64,000 bases of DNA from Nitzschia sp. DOCU1 (Eukaryota; Bacillariophyta; Bacillariophyceae; Bacillariales; Bacillariaceae), in contig OX595986.1 of the NCBI GenBank assembly GCA_951394045.1, positions 4,431,534 to 4,495,533 on the forward strand. Direction: 5' to 3'. Each line of letters begins with the position of its first letter. Position 1 is the stretch's first letter. The notes under the pieces are model-generated. The model had not been told where the DNA came from. It searched no databases and worked only from the letters and a program-made list of their open reading frames with translations. Both the position numbers and the translations under genes were made by a program. Below, piece by piece: positions 10,225 through 20,448 of this stretch.

Positions 10225-10768
10225 GATGTAGATTTACGGTAAAGCCGAATGCTTAAATGCGAAAGTGTAACACCGACAGCGACGGTTCTCAATGAAAATC
10301 CAATGCAGATCAGAGCTACTGTACAGCTCTTTCACAACGAATTCGATGCTTCGGGTACTGGGCGTTGAACACCAGAAACTGCCGTATTGCGAGGTTGATG
10401 CTGATCGGCACGAGGCCGTGGTGAACTATGATATCACCCGAATTCTCTCGTCTCTCGTCCATTGTGTCTGGCGATTTCATCGGGCGGTGCGGGTGCGCCA
10501 TTGTCGCATCGCGCGACCCACACACCTTTGTGTTATTTAATGGGACGGCGGGACGACGGATAATTTCGAAGAAGTCGAATGGATCGATCAATTTGATGCG
10601 CGTGACACGCGCACTCATCAATGACGTCATCTCCATCCAACACGGTTTATCGTTTAGACGATCGACGGAGCGTGTGTCTCCTTTACTACTTTGTTCTTGT
10701 TGCTGTGCTCTTCGTCAAACACGTTCTCGACGACGTATTAATAGAGAGAGAGGTAAACATTGCCGCCG
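10225..10768. other. Divergent intergenic region, SMPD4-like and CIA30-like genes
   Basis: 544 bases between two divergent starts, probably holding both promoters. A short GA run (10742-10751) precedes the CIA30-like start. Nothing else was recognised. Confidence 0.5.
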
Positions 10769-11591
10769 ATGCTTCCTTGTGGTAGGAATTGTCGTTTGTT
10801 ATCAGCGTCAATAATTATTTTGTTCTTATCGAACGCCCTGGCAGAACGTGGAACCCTTGGATTTTGGGCGCGCATTCGATCTAGATTTGCCAAGAAAGGA
10901 GCCAAGATGGGGCAAGCAATTAGAATGATCACGTACGATCGGGCTGCAAATGAACAAAATGCCATATCGGCCTTGGAAGTGAGTCATGATAGTTGTTGTC
11001 GTCTTCACTTTGTTGCTTCTGTGTCTCATCGTCCGCCAAACTCCCTTCTAACGCTGCACACGCCAGATTGCTAGTCAAAGTATGAGTTGGTATAAATTGG
11101 ATGATCCAGTCATGGGTGGTCAATCTCAGTCCGACCATGTTGTGGAAGAGGATCACCTTCATTTCAAAGGAACCATCAATACGAATGGGGGCGGTTTTGC
11201 TTCAATTCGGTCCAAGCTTCCAATTGACCTTTCTAGCACGGCCAAAGGAATGAAACTTCGGATACAAGGGGACGGAAAGACCTACAAACTATTTCTGACG
11301 GATGGAAGTAGCGGTGGCCCAATGTCTCGGAATCCCTCGTGGCAAATCGATATACCAACAAATGGGGAATGGCAGGATGTGGAGATTCCGTTTGATACGC
11401 TGCTGCCATCGTTTGGACCTCGAACACCGTCCGACGTGTCGCAGTACCGATTTGTCCCTCAGGAGATGAAGGAAGTTGGTCTCATGCTTTCGTTGAAATT
11501 AGCTGATGGTAGCCCGAATCCGAAGGAAACTTTTGGGGAAGGTATTTTTCCGTTCTCGCTCAAGGTGGAGTCCATTGATATCCTTCAGTAG
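10769..11591 (+). CDS. CIA30-domain protein with N-terminal signal-like helix, two exons
   Basis: Exons 10769-10978 and 11067-11591 (intron GTGAGT...CGCCAG, 88 nt) give 244 residues. From residue 76 the sequence is a CIA30 domain: MSWYKLDDPVMGGQSQS matches the W-x-D-x-VMGG-S signature, followed by FKGTINTNGGGFASIRS and WQDVEIPFDTLLPSF. CIA30 (NDUFAF1) assists mitochondrial complex I assembly, and relatives occur in plastids and other compartments. The N-terminus carries a hydrophobic stretch (LLSASIIILFLSNALA) that looks like an ER signal peptide without an aromatic +1 residue, then a basic segment. That argues against a plain mitochondrial role. The ATG at 10769 replaces an in-frame upstream TTG. 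A better NDUFAF1 candidate lies at 33.9-34.8 kb. Confidence 0.82.
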
Positions 11592-11679
11592 TAGCACCGG
11601 GGGCGAAATAAATTTGAAATTTCTAAGAATTACTTGACATGGCTTTTTACAATCCCCTCAAAAAGTATGGTTGAGTCTT

Positions 11680-13958
11680 TTACCAAAGGAAAACGAGCGA
11701 CAAGGCAGCAGACACCGACGCTGTCGCAAGCAGAACCGGTCGCAGACCTGGCGCCGATGAGCCGCCATGGTAACGGCATGGATCGGCTTGGGGAGTGGAT
11801 CCAAGCAAGCTACAACGCAATCCCGATGCCACGGCAAAGTTGCCAATGGCGTCAGCTACCGCTTGGGCACCATCCCGAACAGGCTGAACACCCTTTTGGT
11901 AAATCATGTTCTCCTGTACGATGGTCGACGCTGACGGATCGATCCCTTCCATTATTGGGATAATGGCCAACGCATACGTTTCACCCAAAGCTAGGTCAGC
12001 ACTGTCCGATCCCGCCGAGAGCTGCTGATTTTGAACAGCATAGCGCAATACGCTCTGCATGATCGGCACCATGGATACCAGTTTGATTTGCTCTACCGTC
12101 TTTTCAAAAGGAGAACACTCCGTCGCGTCGATTTCGCCTCGTCCTGCGTACAAGAGATCTTCCAATCGAGAATTGACCTTTGCGTAACCTTCACTGTTGA
12201 GGCTTTGGAACTGAAAGGCACGTCGGCTCCCAAGCGCCCACAAGAGTTGACCATCTTCGACGTCCGAGGACCCTCCTTCCGACGGTCCCTCCAACGATCC
12301 AATCAATAAGGCAGCCACTTCATCCCATGGATGAGTTAAATCGTATTCTCCTTCACTTTCAATTCCCTTGCAGTGGTTGACGGCATCATTAATTTGTGCA
12401 ATCAAATGCAAATACAATACCATAAAAGCGCTGGTCTCGGCAATGACGGCCGATCGTTGTGCTGCCGACTTGGAACCCCACTTGCCATTTCCTTCCAACG
12501 TGTCCAGAATGATCTTGTGCGCGTAGTTGTTGTTATTGTGATACTTCACAAATTCTGAAAACCAGGGTTCCGCATTACGGCGAGACGAGGCCACGGCATG
12601 GTCGGCGAGCGAGTAGTAGGAGAATGGATCATTTTCGTTCAGGCGTTCCACTGGCGAGTTGCGCCCATACAAGTACCAAAGTTTGGCATAATTGAAGGCA
12701 CCGATGGATGTCAAGATGCGCATGTGTAGAATATCCAAATCAATGCGAGCAATCTATATCGATATGAAATGTAAGTATACATCATGAATAGAGGAAACTG
12801 CATCCAAAAGGCACAGAAACTTACCGAAAAGACATCTGAACTTGGTCTGTACTGTGCCATAGGAGTGCGGGGGGTCGCGGCAAAACAATCCGGAGTATCG
12901 GCCCCCTTCGTATCCGAAGCTTGTCCAATGTCCTCGCACGTCAACCCAAAGCAGCTGTAGATATCCTGAAGATCCCTCAAAATCACTTTGGTCTTATCAA
13001 AGCGAGGACTTTCCGTTAACAAAAAATCCCGCAGGCGCTTGTAAACACTAGGACGACACTGTGCAGCTTGTGGGACAACCGCCATGGCAAAGACTTCTGT
13101 CTTGCGGGCATCCTTGTCGAGAATGGCCAGAATCAATTGACGAATCAAAGGAACTTGCATCTGAGTGATGATTTGCGCCGCAACGGACCAGATTTTACGA
13201 GGACTTTCTTCGTTTTGCTGGGTGCAAACGCCCGGAATACTAAGGTAGGACAACCCCTCTTCATAAAGCGACTTTATTCGCGTATTTGATTCCGCCTCGT
13301 CCAACTCGCCACCAAACTGAGCATATGCGTCTTCTGCAAGAGCATACAAACTATCGCCATTTGGTGATCCCGGATTGGAGCCAGTTCCGATCCAGAGGGC
13401 GATGAATTCGTCAAAGCCTGCTGTTCCTAGGTCGAATTGAGATGGATTGTCTGCTTCCACCATTAGTTGGCAAGTTTTGAGACCCTGGTACAAAAGGTGT
13501 GTCGCATACATCCAAACGTTCAACACCAGAGCCGCTGTTGGAGCATATTCATGCCCCACCAAAATGGCACTTCGTACATAATTATCAGCATAGGCAAGGT
13601 GGTCTCCAAGACGACTTATATCTCGTTCCGCCATGCCATACAATTGAAAGAGATATTGTGGAGTTCCCCCTTCTACTCCGTCCGAAGCCAAGCGAGTACT
13701 CAATTCTGATAACTTGAATTTCGTCCCGATTTTAGGTTCTGAATTCTTGCCATCAAGGTATATCGCCAAGGCTGCATCCGACCCCCCTTGATTAGCAATT
13801 ACATCTTGCATGTCCCGAATGTCTAGAGTGAGATCTGCCAGGTATTCCACATCCGTTCGGGTCACCACTCCGCCACCTAATTCAGTTCCCACGTCCTCTG
13901 AATGCACGGAATTTGCCGCCAAGAGAACGGCAGCCAAACTGGAGCTCCACAACTTCAT
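11680..13958 (-). CDS. FEA1/phytotransferrin-like surface protein with two tandem domains
   Basis: Exons 13958-12825 and 12753-11680, joined in phase over a 71-nt intron (GTAAGT...GATATAG), give 735 residues. A signal peptide (1-20, ending VHSE) begins the protein and a hydrophobic C-terminus (PVLLATASVSAALSLVFLW) ends it, consistent with a GPI or membrane anchor. The body is two homologous halves. Both start with a LDI-x(17-22)-Y-x2-G-[KR]-NS pattern (YLDGKNS, YLYGRNS), and the second contains HPWDEVAALLIGS and SVLRYAVQNQQL. These resemble the algal FEA1/H43 iron-assimilation family to which diatom phytotransferrin (ISIP2a) belongs. The inferred role is cell-surface Fe(III) binding or uptake. 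Family confidence is moderate, and the iron function is not shown by the sequence itself. Confidence 0.7.
12754..12824 (-). other. Intron of the FEA1-like gene
   Basis: 71-nt phase-0 intron, donor GTAAGT at 12824 and acceptor ATATAG ending at 12754. It falls exactly where the second FEA1-like repeat begins. Confidence 0.85.
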
Positions 13959-14613
13959 GGTCTACGATTGTTATTGGATTAGCAAGATAAGAGAGGACCT
14001 GTCTTCTAACTCCTTTCTTTCCTTTCTGTCCGCGTCCGAGTGTTCTTTTGTCGATGAAAAATGCGCACCGCAAGATTGGTCCTGTCGTGTGAGAAGAGCA
14101 TTTTCGGCCGCGGGCTGGCGCTGGAGGCAGATAGACGCGCCCAAGCTTTGGCAAGACTGTTTCGAAGAAGGTTGGATGCATAGTTATGTCACATACCTAC
14201 AAAACATACCAGGTACTTGGCTATGACATCCTACATTTTTCGAGCCGGCCAGTCGTCACATAGAACAGGGGCAATTGTGTTGCCCGCCGGCCATATTTCC
14301 GTCGCGCTCGTTGCGGGTGGCATCGCTAAAATCGCTTCTCTCTGTCAAGAGGAGACATCAGACGGCGATCTTCCTATCTGCGGCAAATGTCCCTTGGTCT
14401 TCCCTTGCTATTGTTTGTACCACAAAGAACACTATCACGAAAAGAGCTCTCTAGTAGAGGTGCATCGGGAAGACAGCCTTTTGTCTCCTCTTTTTCGCAA
14501 GTCCTCTCGAAAAAATTACTTCCTCGTCTCAACCCTTGTTCAGCTCTTCCGCTGGCGGAAGCGTCGAAGCCTCGTATCTCGCTGCTCTGGTGCATCCCAT
14601 TGACAATTTCATA
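13959..14613. other. Divergent intergenic region upstream of the FEA1-like gene
   Basis: 655 bases between the FEA1-like start and an unknown plus-strand gene. Open frames run through 14217-14600 but show no motif. Any iron-responsive promoter of the FEA1-like gene would lie here. Confidence 0.45.
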
Positions 14614-15099
14614 ATGTCTTCCGCCGACGCTCTTTTACAAGAAAGTCAAACGCTCAATAAACTATACGATGCCGAGTGTATGATGTCGATATCAGAATCC
14701 ATCGCACATGGATATCTAGTATTGCTGGGCGGTGCTGATGATGGCAAGCCCGATAAAGATGTTTCCTTGGCGTTCATGGCCCTGGCACACGGCAATGTCT
14801 TGGATGCCTGTTTTGGAGTCGAACATGCGAGTCGGCGAGAAGACACACCGGCAACTCGTGCGGCCCGGGAAGCTAAGCAAATTTTAGAAGAATGTGGGTC
14901 CACTTCGGATTCGTTTCAGGTGGGAGCAGTGGAAGCTTATGCGGAGGCATTTCGAGCGGTCATTGAGTATCGAAGAAAATACGATCGGCTTAATTGCATT
15001 ACCAGGTGTTTCCGTGCCAAGAAGCTTCGAGTCAAGTGTGAAACCAAGCTGAGAGAGTCGTTCTTGGGGCTAGCAAAGGCGTTGGCAGAACAACGCTAG
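14614..15099 (+). CDS. Unknown protein, 161 residues, mostly helical
   Basis: I do not recognise this protein. From the ATG at 14614 it reads as a small soluble, Ala/Glu-rich helical protein with no signal peptide or membrane segment. Residues 1-30 contain MSSADALLQESQTLNKLYDA, and the C-terminus has a basic Cys-containing stretch (CITRCFRAKKLRVKC). The open frame extends upstream to a TTG at 14536, so a longer N-terminus through an unseen exon is possible. Codon use looks like that of its neighbours. Confidence 0.55.
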   Translation: MSSADALLQESQTLNKLYDAECMMSISESIAHGYLVLLGGADDGKPDKDVSLAFMALAHGNVLDACFGVEHASRREDTPATRAAREAKQILEECGSTSDSFQVGAVEAYAEAFRAVIEYRRKYDRLNCITRCFRAKKLRVKCETKLRESFLGLAKALAEQR

Positions 15100-15504
15100 A
15101 GCACCTGGGTCTTGATTAGAAGGTGGGGTGTAGCACTGGGATGTCGAACCTGGTTCGCCTTTTGCTGGGCGTCAGATGCCTTGTTTTTTACATGGTATCA
15201 CGAGGCTCTCTCTGCAGTCCAGGAGCTTCGTGGTGAATTGTTCAAATGCTCACAATTCCCGACCCGCCTAATTTACTGACGTCGTAGTAGTTTGTGCTAC
15301 AATGTATTGATTCCCAACTTTTAACTTGTAAACTTGCATGTTTCCAGTACCACGATTAACGGAAAAGTAGTTGCGGCTGTGTCTGCTTTTGAGAGATCTT
15401 AGCGCTTTTGCAACGAATGAAAATAGCAGTAGTAGAAAGTAGGCGCCAAGGAATTCATTCGCTAAACTTAATGTTTCATGGCGAAGATGCGTCGTCGCTC
15501 TAGG
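15100..15504. other. Convergent intergenic region
   Basis: 405 bases between the stop of the unknown protein and the stop of the BRAP2-like gene. It should contain both 3' ends. No gene or repeat was seen. Confidence 0.5.
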
Positions 15505-17355
15505 TTACTTTCGAAAGAAACGCCCCTTCTTCTTGCCTCCCCGTTTTGCTCGATTGGTGTTTGGAGTTTCATTAGTCCCAAAGATCTGTGCCTCGTTCAG
15601 CTCTTCGCTTTGCGAGAATTGGTGCCGCATGCGCAAGTTAGCAGTCAAATCTCGAACTTGTTGCTCCAAATCTTCAATTTGCATTTTGCCCTGTTGCGCT
15701 TCTTGTTGAGCCTCTCGCTCAATCTTTTGAAGCAAAGCATTGGCTTCTTGTTGCTCATGCAAAAGATGCTGAGAAGTGGCGCGATGTCCTGCTTCTTGGG
15801 CTTGGACCTCCAAAAGTTCCCGACTTGCGGCTTCGATTTCGCTGCGTAAACCTGCAATCTCGGACTGGAGCTCCGCCATTTCGGCTTGCTCTTTGGGTGT
15901 GAGACTGGTATGATCCACCAACGCTGCTGTCAATTCGGCGCGTAGTCGCGTTATTTCTCCCTCGTAGTGCTGGGCTTGATCTTCCAGAGCACTTTGGAGC
16001 AGCGCCTCGTATTCTTGCCCAATCATCGTGGCCTTTTTCGGAGACTTTTCCGCTGACGTGTACACATTCGGGGTCGAGATGGGATACGCTGCTGATGCCG
16101 TGGCTTGATAGGAGGCTCGATCCGGCGTGGATCGGGCCATCCATGGCTGTGTAAGCGGTGGGCTGCTGGGGCATTCCAGCAAGTCAACTCGATGAGCAAA
16201 TCGATCCTCACGCACATAGTCCCATATCCGTAATGTCGCAAGTTCAAGGCTATATGGATGTTGCGTTTCTTGAAAGTGCTGTACCGAATGTCGGTTGGAA
16301 TAGCGACCACACCCCACATAGCCACACGTCAGACAAACCCACAAAGTCTTGTGCATGGAACATTCTTGACAGTACAAACTGGAACTGGCTTCATATTCAT
16401 CCCCTGAATCGCCGCCTAGTCCCATCCCATGATTGATATGATGATCCCAGTATTGTTGAATGACACGACATGCTCGACATCTGGCACCCTTGGACCAGGG
16501 TTGCAAGAATAGCTGTTTGGGGCAACTTTGCTCCAGTTCTGAGGCCCAACTCATCAAGTTGGGTGGTGGGCAGAACTTACTACAAAGGTGCGCATTTGCA
16601 GGTGCTGGTAAGCCCAGTCTTACAGGATCGATTCGATGCAAACACACTGCACATGTTGGTATACATGGAACTCGGGGCGACTGTGGAGGGGCTTTCATCC
16701 CAGGCGATGACTCCCCCGATGTACCAGTAGCCGATGCGGCTGCAGGTAACTCAAAAGTAACACTGGAAAGTGGTAATATCTTCAGAATAGCGGTGGAGTC
16801 TGAACTGAGTGCTTGTCCATTGGTAGTCTGTAGAATATCTTGCACAATTAAATCTTTCGAGGACAAGTCCAGCAAAACAAACTCAGCCGGCGCGTTTTCT
16901 TCTGATGCAATGCTCGTTCGCACAATTGCCCGGATTTGGCTTTGAACTAATGAAGGGTGTATGCTCGGAAGCAAATCTTCTGCTAACTTGACAGCAGAAG
17001 AATCCTTGATCCAAAAGCAGGAGCCTGATGCGTGCATCTTGGTGGTTGATGTGTACTTTTCCAAACATTCATCAATCAGTGACGGTGGAACGAAGACTGC
17101 CACAAGGGATGTCGATTGTTTGCGCTCGTCCACCGAAAGGTCAACGTGAGACGACGACGCCACGAAGAATTTATTATTCTTGGATGACTCTGCGGCACTG
17201 GGTGCCGAACCGAAGAAGCTGGAGGCAAAGCTTCCGACCAGACTTCCACTGGACGGCGGGGCGATTTGGCACGCCTTATTGAGTGTCTCTTGCACCGAAC
17301 TATCGCAGCCATATCCTAGCCTTATCTGTAGCGAGAACGTGGTACATGGGGGCAT
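15505..17355 (-). CDS. BRAP2/IMP-like protein: RING-like, UBP zinc finger and coiled coil
   Basis: 616 residues from the ATG at 17355 (the open frame starts at a GTG). The order of domains matches BRCA1-associated protein 2. There is an N-terminal region, then a RING-like Cys cluster (PTCAVCLHRID at about 234 to CRACR at about 293). A UBP-type zinc finger follows at about 329-390 (CQECSMHKTLWVC, CGYVGCGRY, HFQETQHPYSLEL, a WDYV core), then a long C-terminal coiled coil (about 470-590) with a basic end. BRAP2 binds ubiquitin and acts as an E3 ligase that restrains Ras/MAPK signalling in animals. The RING here is divergent, with spacing off the C3HC4 pattern, so ligase activity is doubtful. The UBP finger looks intact. 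Confidence 0.85.
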   Translation of the reverse strand: MPPCTTFSLQIRLGYGCDSSVQETLNKACQIAPPSSGSLVGSFASSFFGSAPSAAESSKNNKFFVASSSHVDLSVDERKQSTSLVAVFVPPSLIDECLEKYTSTTKMHASGSCFWIKDSSAVKLAEDLLPSIHPSLVQSQIRAIVRTSIASEENAPAEFVLLDLSSKDLIVQDILQTTNGQALSSDSTAILKILPLSSVTFELPAAASATGTSGESSPGMKAPPQSPRVPCIPTCAVCLHRIDPVRLGLPAPANAHLCSKFCPPPNLMSWASELEQSCPKQLFLQPWSKGARCRACRVIQQYWDHHINHGMGLGGDSGDEYEASSSLYCQECSMHKTLWVCLTCGYVGCGRYSNRHSVQHFQETQHPYSLELATLRIWDYVREDRFAHRVDLLECPSSPPLTQPWMARSTPDRASYQATASAAYPISTPNVYTSAEKSPKKATMIGQEYEALLQSALEDQAQHYEGEITRLRAELTAALVDHTSLTPKEQAEMAELQSEIAGLRSEIEAASRELLEVQAQEAGHRATSQHLLHEQQEANALLQKIEREAQQEAQQGKMQIEDLEQQVRDLTANLRMRHQFSQSEELNEAQIFGTNETPNTNRAKRGGKKKGRFFRK

Positions 17356-17696
17356 GATATTTTCGTGACTATCCACTTCATGCCATGTCGATCGTTGATG
17401 AATTCTTATGCTCCTGATTTTGTGTTAGGAAACGCCGCCACCATCATCATTGTCAACCCGTGATGCGTTCAAACGAAATGGTGAGCATAGCGACCGGGCG
17501 CGCCGGGCTCTCGGTCGTTCGTGTATGTCCGACTGCAGAAGGCATGTTCGAGAACGACTCATATGATCCTCTCCAGTCGTATCGCCTCGCCCCATTTCCC
17601 ATCTTCGTCAACGGAGTTTGCATCACAACGATGCTCGAGTGCAACAACAACAATCAAGGCTTAGTTGTACTCCATTAGCATGTTGCGTACTCAACG
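17356..17696. other. Divergent intergenic region, BRAP2-like and ankyrin genes
   Basis: 341 bases separating two divergent starts, probably a shared promoter region. No separate gene is supported. Confidence 0.5.
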
Positions 17697-18791
17697 ATGG
17701 CTACGACAACACACTCTGAGAAACGGACTTGTCCTTGTAAGAACTTGCCGTGGTCGCTGTCATCATTCACCGCCGCTGAATATGGGGATGTGCATTCGTT
17801 GATGAGAACGCGTCCTGGCCCAGAGGTGTGGAAACGGCGGGATTCGGCGGGATATACTCCTCTCCATTTGGCAGCGCAACACAATCATGTCTTGGCAACG
17901 ACCCTCTTGTTAAAAATGGGCGCCGATGTGAATGGCGAGAATGATCATGCCGATCAACCCAACTTTGCGACACCACTACACCGCGCTGCCTTTTCGGGGG
18001 CCACAGCGACGATGCGTCTGTTGATGCAAGAACCAAAGTGCAATCTACTGGCACGAGACACGTCCTTTGGAGATCTCAAAACTCCTTTGCACAAAGCGGT
18101 AGCGGGTGGGCGTTATCTAGCCGTTCAGCTGTTGTTGGAGGAGCTGCGGCAAAGGAATCAATTATCTGAAGGGCTACAGGCCAAGGACGCATCGTCGAAG
18201 ACTCCCTTGCAAGTAGCAGAGGAAATTTGTCCATACCAGGAAGAAAATCGAAAAGGAGTGGTGAGATGGGATGAGATAGCGGGTGGGGTTGCGGACTGGG
18301 AGAAGTGTCGAGCTCTACTTCTACGGGCCGTTCGATCCGCAACTTCAGACCAGAGGCCGGGCACCGTTACACCAACGACAAGCCTTGAGAACACGCAAAG
18401 CCTTCCACCACTACCTACGCACTTGGCAACATTAGATGGCTGCTTGAATTGCGAAACTGGTGGGGGTGCAGCTGGCAAGTGCTTGACTTCCTCCTGGCAA
18501 GCCGCCTTTGAGGCTGCCCTTGGGAATTCTGTAGACTTGGCCTTGGGGAGTGATCGCCAACAACGCCAAGATAGATCTACAAGCAGTGGGCATTCTGCTA
18601 CCAGTGATACACGGGTGCAAACGCCCAGGTGCCAATCGTCAGTACTACCATCTCCACCGAGCGCTTCTGGCAATGGAACAACTGACTCGCCAGGTGTTTC
18701 ATGCATGGCTTGCGGGCAAAAGACAGTATCTCTCTATCGATCACCAAAAGGTCTATTTGTTTGTAAGTCGTGTCAGAGACGTATTTCCTAG
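17697..18791 (+). CDS. Ankyrin-repeat protein with C-terminal four-cysteine motif
   Basis: 364 residues. At least three ankyrin repeats are visible: SAGYTPLHLAAQHNHVLATT with LLLKMGADVNG, FATPLHRAAFSGATATMRLL, and LKTPLHKAVAGGRYLAVQLL. A fourth, weaker one is near SSKTPLQVAEEI. These form a protein-binding stack at about residues 25-180. A low-complexity Ser/Thr-rich linker leads to a C-terminal zinc-binding-like pair, CMACGQ and CKSCQ, about 18 residues apart. There is no membrane segment or targeting signal. It is probably a cytosolic or nuclear adaptor, but no partner can be named. Confidence 0.85.
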   Translation: MATTTHSEKRTCPCKNLPWSLSSFTAAEYGDVHSLMRTRPGPEVWKRRDSAGYTPLHLAAQHNHVLATTLLLKMGADVNGENDHADQPNFATPLHRAAFSGATATMRLLMQEPKCNLLARDTSFGDLKTPLHKAVAGGRYLAVQLLLEELRQRNQLSEGLQAKDASSKTPLQVAEEICPYQEENRKGVVRWDEIAGGVADWEKCRALLLRAVRSATSDQRPGTVTPTTSLENTQSLPPLPTHLATLDGCLNCETGGGAAGKCLTSSWQAAFEAALGNSVDLALGSDRQQRQDRSTSSGHSATSDTRVQTPRCQSSVLPSPPSASGNGTTDSPGVSCMACGQKTVSLYRSPKGLFVCKSCQRRIS

Positions 18792-19386
18792 TAGGAGCGA
18801 GTCCGGTACCTATAAAACAATGATGATTCGCCGTCATGGTGTTGGTAGTTTTGGCGGAACCCAAATGCTGAGTCTCTTCCCCCCAATTCCAACGAGAAAC
18901 TAGTTCGAGAAAGATAGTAACTTTCCCATGACAAGGGAATGTAAATTGATTAGACTGCACTCCTCAGAGTTTCGTACTAGCGACCAGTCCTCGTTGTCTC
19001 ATTGCAGTCTATTCGTATGCCGATAGCGGCGTCTGTCGAACTCCATTCGGGTCCGGTGGATCAATGGCGCGCCTCATGCAAGATACGCATAACTGCAAGT
19101 AACCGCCAAAATGAAGCCTGCATCCTCCATCCAATGACGAGATGAGACATGGCACGACGGCGGTGGGAGAGTGTTGACAATGGCCGACGAGGGCATTGCA
19201 TTGCTGCTCCAAATTCACGCACAGCCTCCAGAGAAGCTACGTAGTTAAGTTCCCAGCTTATCGGAACCACAAGCCGTTCTTCAGCTGACAAACTTCCACA
19301 AATCGGCCCCTCCAATAGATAGAGTTTTCTGCCTCATTTTTGTTGGAGCGTCGCAGGTGTACAAGGTACTTTATCCACACGACAAA
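18792..19386. other. Intergenic between the ankyrin and cycloisomerase genes
   Basis: 595 bases. It should hold the cycloisomerase promoter. Open frames on the minus strand (19061-19315) have no recognisable content. Confidence 0.5.
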
Positions 19387-20397
19387 ATGCCGGACGTGGC
19401 AGTACAAATGACCATGATTTTGGGCACCATGCTTGCGGGGATTGCTGGTTTGGTCCTGCTGCAGACTCGAACCAAGCATGGTGGTAGTTTTCTGCCTCTT
19501 GAGCCATCGAAGCGAGCCTACGAAATCTACACCATGGTTTACACACCGATATGGATTTTCGGCTTTGGTTGCATAGTGGCATTTGGGTGGTACAAGCATT
19601 TTGATGCATGGTCCTATATTTACGTATGTGTCGGCTTGGCGTTGCCCAATTTGCTTCAGCCAATTGTTTTCCCGTCGGCAGGATCAAATTCGCCGGATGC
19701 TTCCAGACCACTTTTGGAGCGATATTCCTTCAAGGCTAACCTTTGGCTCGCCATGTACTCCTTTATTGGAAATTACTGGTACACGCACTGTAAGTGGACT
19801 GTCAAACCCGCTCCGTGTGATCTGGAACCAGTGGGCAACGAATCTTATTTTCGTTTTACTTTTTGAGCAGACTTTTACTCGGTACTCAAAGCCAAATACA
19901 CCATGCCTGCACATCGATTGAACAATGTCCCTTTCGCCCTGTTCTTTGCTACTCACTTTTACTTTTCAACATATCACTTCTTCTCAAATGCTATGCTGCG
20001 AAAGATTGTGACTGGATTTGAACCGGGATTCTTTCGAAGAACACTCTTTGTTTCGGTGGTTCTGTGTTTTGCTTACTTTACAGCCTTTATGGAGACGCTG
20101 ACAATCTCAGCCTATCCCGACTATTCCTTTGAGGACCGCGACTTGGCATACACCTTGGGGTCGGCATTCTATGGAATCTATTTCATTGTGAGCTTTCCTG
20201 CCTTCTTTTACTTTGACGAATTCATTGATGATCCCAAGAACCAGTCGAGAGTGATGACGGCTTGGGATACCTTGGTCTCGAGTTGCGGCTATGGAATGAT
20301 GATTTTGATTCTTCTGGACGCGGTACGATTGTACTTGGACATTCCGCTGGTAGTGGGAACTTCGGATTTGGTTTGCACGAACTCCGTAGCGTCATAA
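19387..20397 (+). CDS. CPI1: Cycloeucalenol cycloisomerase (cyclopropyl sterol isomerase), two exons
   Basis: Exons 19387-19789 and 19871-20397 (81-nt intron, GTAAGT...TGAGCAG) give 309 residues. The spliced sequence YWYTHYFYSVLKAKYT then MPAHRLNNVPFALFFATHFY matches the plant CPI1 core (N-[YF]-[FW]-WTHYF...NNVP...FF-x-TH). An N-terminal EPSKRAYEIYTMVYTPIWI also matches the plant PSKR...YTPFW block. The enzyme opens the 9,19-cyclopropane ring of cycloeucalenol to obtusifoliol in sterol synthesis starting from cycloartenol, and is a multi-pass ER membrane protein. Here several hydrophobic helices and an extra N-terminal helix (TMILGTMLAGIAGLVLL) are visible. The ATG at 19387 follows an in-frame GTG. 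Confidence 0.92.
19790..19870 (+). other. Intron of the cycloeucalenol cycloisomerase gene
   Basis: 81-nt intron with donor GTAAGT and acceptor TTGAGCAG. It splits the Tyr codon of the conserved THYF block, which supports the boundary. Confidence 0.92.
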
Positions 20398-20448
20398 ACA
20401 TAAATACCGCTTGCCAAAATTGTCACGTATACCCCGCTAGTCGTCGTC

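Noticed and set aside
10760..10768. TTG start for the CIA30-like protein
   Set aside because: An in-frame ATG follows nine bases later; eukaryotic initiation at ATG is preferred. The same reasoning was used for other genes whose open frames begin at TTG or GTG.
13810..14226. Plus-strand ORF overlapping the FEA1-like start
   Set aside because: It is antisense to the signal-peptide exon and shows no domain.
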